A stretch of 64,000 bases of DNA from an uncultured Oscillospiraceae bacterium (GTDB lineage: Bacteria; Bacillota; Clostridia; Oscillospirales; Ruminococcaceae). The stretch spans positions 88,944 to 152,943 of the forward strand of contig CAJTZM010000003.1 of assembly GCA_910583935.1 (NCBI GenBank). Reading direction: 5' to 3'. Shown here in pieces: positions 25,703 through 33,271 of this stretch. The stretch's first letter is position 1. Each line of letters begins with the position of its first letter. A program made the position numbers and the translations under genes. A model generated the notes under the pieces. That model was not told the origin of the DNA, did no database searches, and saw only the letters and a program-made list of their open reading frames with translations.

Positions 25703-26522
25703 AGGCGGCCTATCCCGAGAGGAATTTCTGCATATGCGGGAGGACGCTATGCGAAAGCTACAGGAACTGGCCAAAAGACAGACATCCCATCCGAGAATGC
25801 CGGCTGCGGCTTCTTCGCCGCCGAACAGCACCCGCCCACATTTGCAGAAGCCGGAAGCCGCTTCATCGCCGCCGGTTTTAAAAGAGCCGTTAACAAAGCT
25901 TGAATCAAAGCCTTTATTAGACGCAGTCCCTGCGAAAAACGGCGGCGAAGATCGTCCGGCTTATACACAGCCTTTGCCGTCCGGTCTGTCCGCTGCCGAA
26001 AAAACGGGAGACGATCCAGCATCCGCTGCCGATCCGGTCCTAAATTCAGTCCGGGAGCGAACAAAGGAAAGCGACGCAGAGACGCTTTCCTACTCCCCTC
26101 ACGCCGTACCGCCAAAAGCGGCACAGGGTGATCAGCCAGAGGGATTTATTCCTTCGGAGGATCTATTGAAAACCATTCAGGACATATCCCAATCGCAGGC
26201 CTTGGAAAGCACAGTTTTTCCCCACGAGGATCCACCAGATGCTTTTGCGCCGGATAACAAAGAGAAGCCACTGGAAAAAACGTCCAATCAATCCGTTCCG
26301 GAGCCGTCTGCGGCGCAGACCATTTCCGCAGAGCCGATTTTTGTACCGCCGCTGCCGTACCATCCGGACGGTTTTATCCCAAGAAGGCCTGGACGCGGTC
26401 CCTCCTTTCATCCGGATGCAGTCTGCCCGGAAAAGGGCTGCTATCAGCCTCCTCGACCGCATGAAAAACCGCCATACCGGCCGGAAAATCGTTGGAAAGA
26501 GGTTAATGATAAAAAAAAATAG
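25686..26522 (+). CDS. Proline-rich disordered protein, open at a poly-A run
   Basis: This protein has 278 residues. A short helical N-terminus (EHWNKGGLSREEFLHMREDA) is followed by about 230 residues rich in Pro, Ser, Glu and Lys without predicted structure. I chose the ATG at 25686 (AGGAG at 7 nt) over the ATG six codons upstream. In the zero frame it ends NDKKK-stop inside a run of nine A. One extra A would carry it into a 43-residue tail (see 26519). No family recognised. Confidence 0.6.
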   Translation: MEHWNKGGLSREEFLHMREDAMRKLQELAKRQTSHPRMPAAASSPPNSTRPHLQKPEAASSPPVLKEPLTKLESKPLLDAVPAKNGGEDRPAYTQPLPSGLSAAEKTGDDPASAADPVLNSVRERTKESDAETLSYSPHAVPPKAAQGDQPEGFIPSEDLLKTIQDISQSQALESTVFPHEDPPDAFAPDNKEKPLEKTSNQSVPEPSAAQTISAEPIFVPPLPYHPDGFIPRRPGRGPSFHPDAVCPEKGCYQPPRPHEKPPYRPENRWKEVNDKKK

Positions 26523-26653
26523 AAGAAGGTCCTTCTTTTCTTTACCGTCCCCTGCAAAAAGACCGATTGCTGCTGTTGGGAATTCTGGCCTCTTTATATG
26601 TCAATCAGGCGGACAAAAAGCTGATGATCGGCATTCTTTATCTATTGCTATAA
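26519..26653 (+). other. Leu-rich C-terminal tail reached by a frameshift
   Basis: Just past the A9 run (26511-26519) the +1-base frame reads EEGPSFLYRP, KDRLLLLGILASLYV and ends LMIGILYLLL-TAA at 26653, right before a terminator. The frame has a TAA at 26510 and no start codon before the coding-like part, so it can be expressed only as an extension of the preceding gene. This could be polymerase slippage on A9, phase variation, a recent mutation or a sequencing error. The hydrophobic tail resembles small Leu-rich C-termini seen in other Clostridial proteins. Confidence 0.6.
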
Positions 26654-26680
26654 AAAGCCGCCCAATTGGGCGGCCTTTTA
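26652..26680. terminator. Bidirectional terminator
   Basis: GCCGCCCAATTGGGCGGC (26657-26674) is a perfect palindrome flanked by A5 and T4. It separates the rightward unknown cluster from the convergent DUF2304 gene. Confidence 0.85.
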
Positions 26681-26692
26681 TAATATCTTTTT

Positions 26693-27055
26693 TTAAACCT
26701 TTGTCCCGTTTTTTATTTTTTCCTTTTCCAATCGCTCCCGAATGGCGATCTCCTGCACTAACGTCCGAATTTTGGCGTCCATCTGAGAAAAACGGATCGA
26801 CAAAGAAAAAATTTTCAAAATCAATACAAAAATAATCGACAGATAAATAAAGTTGACCTCAGACTGAACGCCTAAAATCCCTGCCGCCCATTTGGCGATA
26901 TCGGGAACAACGCTTAGAAGAACCAATACAGCAGGAAAACCGATCCAAAAAATGGCGTCCTCAATCTGCATCTGCGATTTGCGGATTTTTCGGGCCGTAT
27001 ACCATAATGTCAGCACAGACACAACAATCAGGATAATACGAAACGTCACTGACAT
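26693..27055 (-). CDS. DUF2304 membrane protein
   Basis: This 120-residue protein has three membrane helices (about 5-22, 35-52, 68-88) and a charged helical tail. DUF2304 proteins commonly follow a DPM1-like glycosyltransferase, as here with a 2-bp gap, and probably help it at the membrane or flip its lipid-linked sugar. The ATG at 27055 has AGGAGGGG. Last gene of the polysaccharide locus. Confidence 0.88.
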   Translation of the reverse strand: MSVTFRIILIVVSVLTLWYTARKIRKSQMQIEDAIFWIGFPAVLVLLSVVPDIAKWAAGILGVQSEVNFIYLSIIFVLILKIFSLSIRFSQMDAKIRTLVQEIAIRERLEKEKIKNGTKV

Positions 27056-27057
27056 TT

Positions 27058-27756
27058 TTAACCCCTCCTTCTGCGAATCCATTGGAAAAATACAATCGAA
27101 ACACACATTCGGACCATATATTCTACCGACCTCCGCAGGTTAAAATAGCTTTCGCCGGCGATCCGATCCATCATCTGGACCTGGACCTCCTCAACTCTTG
27201 CGCCGGTACGAATCAGATATGCGATGGTATCCGGTTCCGGCCCATAGTTCAGGTTTTGGGCAAATTCGCGGACCATGGACCGGTTAAGAAGCCGCATTCC
27301 GGAGGTAGGATCCTTAATAGTAGCGCCGGTTGTCATTTTAATCGCCAGCTGAATCATCCGATTTCCCATCATTCGCAGGCTGAAAGGCTTTTTTTCCTCC
27401 TTAAAGCGGGAGCCGATCACCACATCCAAATTCTCTTTTTCCATCAGCGACGCCATTTTTTCAATATAGCTGGGGTCATGCTGGCCATCCCCGTCAAATT
27501 GCATCGCCGCATCATATCCCCCTCCCGTCCTGTATGCGTACTGAAGGCCAGCCTGGAAAGCACCCGCCAACCCCAGATTCACCGGCAGATCCAAAAAACG
27601 ATAACCTTTCTCCCGGCAGATCTGGGCCGTCCGGTCCTTTGAGCCATCGTTGACCACTAAATAGTCGTACTGCGGGTAATGTTCTATCAGATTATCTACC
27701 ACCCGCGCAATATTCTCCTGTTCGTTATAAGCTGGAATGACAATTAAAAGCTTCAA
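27058..27756 (-). CDS. GT2 glycosyltransferase (polyprenol-phosphate type)
   Basis: This enzyme has 232 residues and resembles dolichol/polyprenol-phosphate mannosyltransferases: VIPAYNEQENI, VVNDGSKDRT, QFDGDGQHDP (metal-binding DGDGQ) and SGMRLLNRS. It lacks the C-terminal membrane pair, which the neighbouring DUF2304 protein may replace. TTG start with AGGG at 6-7 nt. It likely makes a lipid-linked sugar for the surface polymer. Confidence 0.9.
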   Translation of the reverse strand: MKLLIVIPAYNEQENIARVVDNLIEHYPQYDYLVVNDGSKDRTAQICREKGYRFLDLPVNLGLAGAFQAGLQYAYRTGGGYDAAMQFDGDGQHDPSYIEKMASLMEKENLDVVIGSRFKEEKKPFSLRMMGNRMIQLAIKMTTGATIKDPTSGMRLLNRSMVREFAQNLNYGPEPDTIAYLIRTGARVEEVQVQMMDRIAGESYFNLRRSVEYMVRMCVSIVFFQWIRRRRG

Positions 27757-27863
27757 CCTAAACCCTACTTCCTAAAAAATCTCTTTCTTTCAAACCACTG
27801 TACCGGATGAAACTGATCAACAAAATCAGTATGGCTAAACCGAAAAAGGTGACATAATGTATG

Positions 27864-28664
27864 TTACTGTGTCAGTTGGTTGCTTTTTTCCCCCTGTTTG
27901 TAGAGCCTTTCAATCTGCCGCGCTATCCATGCGGGCCAGAATTTGCACAGCATTTCGTAGTCCTCCTTTTCCCTCAAAGATTCACCTATAATCTGTGTCG
28001 TGGCCGATCCTTCGTGAATTCGATGCCTCATCAGAATCTTTGATATATAGACAAAAGATCCATTTTCTCTGCTCAACCGCTCCCAAGCCTGCCAATCCAC
28101 ATCACTTTTAAAATGAGAAGTAAAGATCTGCTCCGGCAGATTGTCCCTCACAAAAGTAACGGAAGGGCAACAGACTGGACATCCGAAGGAGAGGATCCTA
28201 CGGCGGATAAAGATACTTTTTTGAAAGGCCCCAAACCGGAGAGGAGACAGCATGATTCTTTTGATTTTCAGCAAACGGTTATCCAAAACCGCTTGATCTG
28301 CCCGTAGTTCAGCGTAATCAGAAAAAGCGATTAACGGACGGACGGCATGATTCAATCTGTCCAGCATCACTTCGAGATAATTCGGCTCATACAAATCGTC
28401 CTGATGCGCGATGGTAACCAGAGGGCTTTCAGCACAAGAATAGCCGAAATTCCAATCCTCGGCAATCCCTTTTTCTCCTGTATTGACGAATAAAGGCAAG
28501 CCGTATTTCTCACAAAGCGCGTAGATCGTTTGATTAGGCGTTGAAGTCGACAGAATAACATTGCTTAAAGTCGTTTGTTTTTTCAGTGAACGGATACAAT
28601 TTTCCAAATACTCACTCTCGTGGTAAGCGCATATGACAAACGTGTGGTCTGAAGCAGTATACAT
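27864..28664 (-). CDS. GT2 glycosyltransferase
   Basis: This enzyme has 266 residues: N-terminal GT-A fold with FVICAYHESEYLENCI, a nucleotide-sugar/metal site in AHQDDLYEPNYLE and a C-terminal helical part. It would add one sugar to the growing surface glycan; donor unknown. GGAG at 8 nt before the ATG. It follows the flippase by 5 bp. Confidence 0.88.
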   Translation of the reverse strand: MYTASDHTFVICAYHESEYLENCIRSLKKQTTLSNVILSTSTPNQTIYALCEKYGLPLFVNTGEKGIAEDWNFGYSCAESPLVTIAHQDDLYEPNYLEVMLDRLNHAVRPLIAFSDYAELRADQAVLDNRLLKIKRIMLSPLRFGAFQKSIFIRRRILSFGCPVCCPSVTFVRDNLPEQIFTSHFKSDVDWQAWERLSRENGSFVYISKILMRHRIHEGSATTQIIGESLREKEDYEMLCKFWPAWIARQIERLYKQGEKSNQLTQ

Positions 28665-28669
28665 GCCGA

Positions 28670-29902
28670 TTACTCCTTATTTAAACGGTTGATTTTCATC
28701 ACAGTAAACAGAACCATGGCGATAATTTGGACAAAAAGCGCGGCAATTAAAGCATAGCTTGCCCCATTTGCACCAAAGTAATTTACGAAATACGGTAGAT
28801 ATAACGAAACAAAAGAAATCCCCAAAAGATTGCTGAACAATAGTCCCCCGAAAGAGCGAATGACGACCATCAGCATATCCAAAAACAGCATAAACGCGGT
28901 TAAAATTGTGCAAAACGCCAGCGGCATCAAAAAGCTCTGGTACCGAAGGATACTTTCCCCATATAAAAAGCGAAGCCCCCAGCCTCCGAACAGCTTTATA
29001 CCAAGCAAGGCAACCAGGATTAACACTCCCGCGATCTTCAAAAAGTGCAGCACCAGACCTTTAAACTTTTCACGCTCACCTTTTTCGTAATATTGCGCGA
29101 AAGGGGTAGCCAAAGGAATAAACAGATAAGAAGCAACCACCTGTATGATCAAAACCGGTGCACCAACAGAAGAATAAGCACCCAAAATTTCCGTCCCTAT
29201 TGACTTTTCCAGATAAATTTTGGGAAAAGACAAGGTAATGGTAGACAAAACGCTGGACAGTGCAAAAGGGAAACAAGCGAGCATAAGCCGTTTGACCTTT
29301 TTCCATTGAAAGGGTCTAGCAGGAGTGATCCATCGACCTAAAAAGCTTCTATCATATACCAGCAGCGTTAAGGCAACCGCCAAAAAAAGCCCCACTATTG
29401 CCCATTGAACCGATTGGAAAACCACTAAAAACACGACAAAAAATGTCAGTGAAAGAATTCCCTTAATAAATTTCGAGATTCCTACCAAATCCAAGCGGCC
29501 GGCTTTCTGTCCGATGCCGTAGAACGTATCCTCGAGCGCTTCCAGCGCTCGATACAGCATATACAACAAAACCGTAACGATTTGGGCCGAGTCATAGCAA
29601 TTTAGAAAACAGGAAACCGCGCACAAAACCGTCGAAATAAGGGCGGTACAGCCCTTCACCGCGAAATATTCTTTTTCAACAAATTCCGGCTTTAAATCGG
29701 ATATCTGATAGGAAAGCATGCCATACAACGCGAAAGCATAAAAAATATTGGTTATGGACATGGCCAATGACAGATATCCCGCCGCCAGATACCCGCCTAA
29801 CCGCAAAACTAACACGGTTGTCAGCCATTGACAGCCCAAATTTGTCATGGAACCAACTGAGTTGTAGAACATTCCTTTTCTCAGCGAAATTTCCTTTTCC
29901 AC
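28670..29902 (-). CDS. Polysaccharide flippase (Wzx/MATE-like)
   Basis: This protein has 410 residues and about twelve membrane helices, starting VEKEISLRKGMFYNSVGSMT. It fits the polysaccharide-export branch of the MOP superfamily, which flips lipid-linked oligosaccharide across the membrane. GTG start, GGAG at 6 nt. Its presence in the same locus as a Wzm/Wzt exporter suggests two different glycans, or a lipid-linked sugar made by the downstream glycosyltransferases. Confidence 0.88.
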   Translation of the reverse strand: MEKEISLRKGMFYNSVGSMTNLGCQWLTTVLVLRLGGYLAAGYLSLAMSITNIFYAFALYGMLSYQISDLKPEFVEKEYFAVKGCTALISTVLCAVSCFLNCYDSAQIVTVLLYMLYRALEALEDTFYGIGQKAGRLDLVGISKFIKGILSLTFFVVFLVVFQSVQWAIVGLFLAVALTLLVYDRSFLGRWITPARPFQWKKVKRLMLACFPFALSSVLSTITLSFPKIYLEKSIGTEILGAYSSVGAPVLIIQVVASYLFIPLATPFAQYYEKGEREKFKGLVLHFLKIAGVLILVALLGIKLFGGWGLRFLYGESILRYQSFLMPLAFCTILTAFMLFLDMLMVVIRSFGGLLFSNLLGISFVSLYLPYFVNYFGANGASYALIAALFVQIIAMVLFTVMKINRLNKE

Positions 29903-30606
29903 TTTTTTCTCCTTTTCTTTTTTGGAGAAAAGCCTGACGTTAATAGGGAACGCGCAAATTTATCTTTTCCTGCGGCTGTTTCCGCATCCAAAGCTCTACC
30001 GGACGCACAAGCCAAAACAAAATGGCCCACAAGCGGCTGGCCATCGGTATTTTTTGTCTTTTTTAATAACGGATAGATTTCCCCATAATGATAGTTTCTT
30101 TTATGGGCGTAAACCGCATACCCTATCTGCATAGCTTTTCTTTTTTATATTTATCCAGATCAGATACCTCGCCAAATTGTTCTAACTTTCCGTATAGCTC
30201 CAGCATCAGCATCGTCAGGGCACATTTGGGACGAACGCCGCAGCTTCTTCCGGAGGTCCAGCATACAGTTAAAAATTTCTGTGCCAATGAATAGTCCGCG
30301 ATCCGCTTGGTTTTTAGGACCCGGCTATAGGTCGCATACGAAGAGTAAAAGTCACATTGTCGGTGGAAAATATGAAACATTAAAAAGGTCAGAATAAGAG
30401 TAGTCCTCCGCCGGGATCACCTTGGCTGGGCGTATAGATACATAATACTATAAAGGGCACCTATGGCAGGAAGGGAGCAGATTATAATGATCAAAAAACA
30501 AAATGTAAAACGGATTTTGCTTCATATCCTGTAAAAGACCCTTCACAATCCATGCGCAGGCTGGCACGATGCCAACCATTAGGTCGGACGCTAAAAGTAG
30601 TTGGAT
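29903..30606 (-). other. Decayed stretch with two orphan reading frames
   Basis: There is no intact gene here. One frame (29881-30132, MQIGYAVYAHKRNYHYGEIY...) and another (30123-30380, ending KLEQFGEVSDLDKYKKEK) overlap by 10 bp. The second looks like the C-terminus of a real protein because its frame stays coding-like upstream of any start. 30381-30606 has stops in all frames. I read it as remnants of one or two glycan-locus genes; family not recognised. Confidence 0.55.
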
Positions 30607-31061
30607 CTAAAACCACCTTTGCAGGCGCTGCACAAGCTCTTTAATAATTTTCGCACCTTGTACTTCTCTCGCCGAAAGAAATCGGTAGCTGCCTAACAGA
30701 CACTTGTAGGTTTCCCGGATGCCAAGGCTGGCGGTATAGCTTCCTTTTTCATCCGGATCGTCTACAAAATCCAGCAGATAGGTTGGCTCCAGGTTCACCC
30801 GCCCGCAATTCCACACCTGATCGCTTCCGGAAATGAATAGGTGGTATTTACCATTCAGCTTCCCACTGTTTTCGGCCCTACCGGCTCGCTCAGAACCATT
30901 TTTTCCTGGAACCTGGCAAAAGGTTTTGCAATATCTCCGGTATTTCCCTCTCCCCAAAAGACTATATTAAACAGTTCCAAAAATGTATAAAGCTGACGGT
31001 CCGGCTTGTGGAAAAGGAGCGCTTTCGCTTTATTTTTCAGCCAGCAGAGTATATCCGCCAA
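30607..31061 (-). pseudogene. Polysaccharide pyruvyl transferase remnant
   Basis: Two overlapping frames carry consecutive parts of a PF04230-type protein: 30855-31061 ends KPFARFQEKMVLSEPV, and 30607-30957 carries KYHLFISGSDQVWN, YLLDFVDDPDEKGSY and LSAREVQGAKIIKEL, the family hallmarks. A frameshift separates them near 30890, and both the N-terminal nucleotide part and the C-terminal half are missing. The gene is broken and truncated. It shows that the locus once pyruvylated a sugar or used a related transferase. Confidence 0.8.
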
Positions 31062-31103
31062 ATTCTCCTGCTAATAATTGAGAAATCAATATTCAGCCCT
31101 TTC

Positions 31104-33257
31104 TTACAGGAAATAACGGCTGATACAGCGGGTAAAAATTTCCCAGTACAGAATCACTCCACTTATGGCAAACACGGTTAAATTGTATTTTCTCCGGTCT
31201 ATCCGATTGATCATCTTAGGACTGCCCAAAATGTAGAAAATCGGGAAAAATAAAGGCAGTTTATATCGCTGTTGACAACCTGCAATTGTGTTCGCTCCTA
31301 CAGGGGTAAAGGCAATATACAAAGAGGTTGCGACCAGACATAAAGCCGCAAAGACACAAAGTCCAATCCAGATTCTGCATTTTCTGTTCGTCGTATATTT
31401 GTCCAACCGATCTTTATCTGTAACCGCCACCACAACCAGCAGAATCAGGGAAGCCGTTCCGGAGATTATACCAAGATAGGCAAAGTCTGTTAATAATTCA
31501 AAAGAGCTTACATATCTTCCCAGAAAGGTCAGAAGCGTCTTAGCATAGCTAAGCGGATGGAAAAGAATAAACGCGATCTGCTCTCCGCCGTTCACTGTTG
31601 ATCCGCCGCGGCTGTCAGTAGGAGCGTTTCCCATAAGTATCGGAAGAATGAAGGTCATCAGCGCCACCACAATTATGGTGCTTACACAAACCAAATACTG
31701 CTTATATTTTTTTGGCGAAGAAAACTTAGATTTGGGCAAAAGAAAAAGGATTGCAACCACCGGTACATAAACCGCTTTTGGACCGAGCCCTATAAACAGC
31801 GAACCCAAAATAACCGCCAGATCTTTTGCCGCAAGAGGTTTTTCCGGCTCCTGAAGCTCAGCGAAAAAGTATGCTAATCCCAGCGTAAGCCAGGCTGTCA
31901 CCCAATTATCATAGCTATAACAGGATGCTAAAAAAACACAGATCGGCAATAAGGCAATCGACGCTAAAATCATCTTTCCCGTTTTTAACCGTCGGATTGC
32001 CAGATAGATTAAAAGGACATACGTAATCAAATTGCATATTTTTCCCAAAACAAATACGACGGAGAATGGCAGCTGTAAAGCTCTTCCCAAAACGATTCCG
32101 ATAGCAACCGGAAGATACCCAATCCCTTTATACACAGTCAAATCAGCCGAATCATAATAGGAATTCTGATAAACAAGCTGCCTGTTTTGATAAGTTTCAT
32201 TTAAGTAGTCGCTTCTTTCCTTTGTTACCTCTACCGAAAACGAGGTGTTTAGAGAGTTCTGATACGCGTAATTTTCCATAACGATGTCCGCTTCGGTCAC
32301 TTCGGAAAGGTAGGCCACCGACCGAATATAATGCGTCTGGTCATCCCAAGCAACGCCTGTCATCAGCGGCGCAAAAATACACAATAAAAGCCCCGTTGAC
32401 AACGCTAAAATCGCGAACAGCCGCTCCGGCTTATCAGCGATACTTTTCCGAAACAGATAAAACAGCCCCACACATCCCATCATTATAACCACGAACCAAA
32501 AAAGTGGGGTCTGGTAAGAAACCGCACGACTTTCGCTAAAATAATAAACCGCAACATAGGTGAACAAAAGAAAACTGGTCGCGGACAGAAGGAAAATCAG
32601 CGATTTTTTTGTGTGATTCTGGAGCCAATAAATACAGCCTAAAAATTTGTTTTTTATTGTATCTTTTTTATCCCACAAATACAGAAGCACAACAGTAAAA
32701 AAAACGGATAGAACCAACATGCGCAATGGGCTTAATCGAAGATGGTTCAATTCTAAATTTTTTTTAATTGCTCCGCTTCCCGCCACAATTTCCCGCGGAT
32801 GAAAAACCCCGTCCACATCCAATCGAAGTATAGAATATTCCGCATAGGGAAATTCAAAATATACAACACTTTGCCCTTTTGGAACAATCAGTACAACTTT
32901 ATTTTCTTCTGAAAGGCCGCCATTCATTCCCGGATAGTATAACACGTATTGGACATTATCGTTCGTCGGTTCTTCCAGCCGAATGATCAAATTTGAGATT
33001 TCTTTGTCAATACTACTAAAATATATCTGCGGATCCGCCCCGGTTGGGGTAAAGACCCCGTCCTTCTCCTCATAATTGGTTATTTGGGCCTGATCCATAG
33101 AAAGCGTAACAATTGGGTTATCTAGCTCTGCATCGTGAAGAATCGGAAAGGAGGTTGCCGTAATGATCTCTATTAAAGCCATCAGTCCAACGCCAATTGC
33201 GATAAACCGCCAGTTGTTCTGAAAAAAACACTTCATTTTTTCCCAAAGATCTCTCAT
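31104..33257 (-). CDS. DUF2142 multi-pass membrane protein
   Basis: This protein has 717 residues: a short N-terminal helix, an extracytoplasmic beta-rich region of about 150 residues, then about eleven membrane helices. The VAWDDQTHYIRSV block near residue 330 matches the acidic loop motif of DUF2142 and lipid-sugar-dependent transferases. It probably transfers a sugar from a lipid carrier on the outer face. Start chosen at ATG 33257, 14 bp past the stop of the upstream gene, with AGTAGGTG before it. Confidence 0.82.
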   Translation of the reverse strand: MRDLWEKMKCFFQNNWRFIAIGVGLMALIEIITATSFPILHDAELDNPIVTLSMDQAQITNYEEKDGVFTPTGADPQIYFSSIDKEISNLIIRLEEPTNDNVQYVLYYPGMNGGLSEENKVVLIVPKGQSVVYFEFPYAEYSILRLDVDGVFHPREIVAGSGAIKKNLELNHLRLSPLRMLVLSVFFTVVLLYLWDKKDTIKNKFLGCIYWLQNHTKKSLIFLLSATSFLLFTYVAVYYFSESRAVSYQTPLFWFVVIMMGCVGLFYLFRKSIADKPERLFAILALSTGLLLCIFAPLMTGVAWDDQTHYIRSVAYLSEVTEADIVMENYAYQNSLNTSFSVEVTKERSDYLNETYQNRQLVYQNSYYDSADLTVYKGIGYLPVAIGIVLGRALQLPFSVVFVLGKICNLITYVLLIYLAIRRLKTGKMILASIALLPICVFLASCYSYDNWVTAWLTLGLAYFFAELQEPEKPLAAKDLAVILGSLFIGLGPKAVYVPVVAILFLLPKSKFSSPKKYKQYLVCVSTIIVVALMTFILPILMGNAPTDSRGGSTVNGGEQIAFILFHPLSYAKTLLTFLGRYVSSFELLTDFAYLGIISGTASLILLVVVAVTDKDRLDKYTTNRKCRIWIGLCVFAALCLVATSLYIAFTPVGANTIAGCQQRYKLPLFFPIFYILGSPKMINRIDRRKYNLTVFAISGVILYWEIFTRCISRYFL

Positions 33258-33271
33258 TTTGTTCTTTGCAC

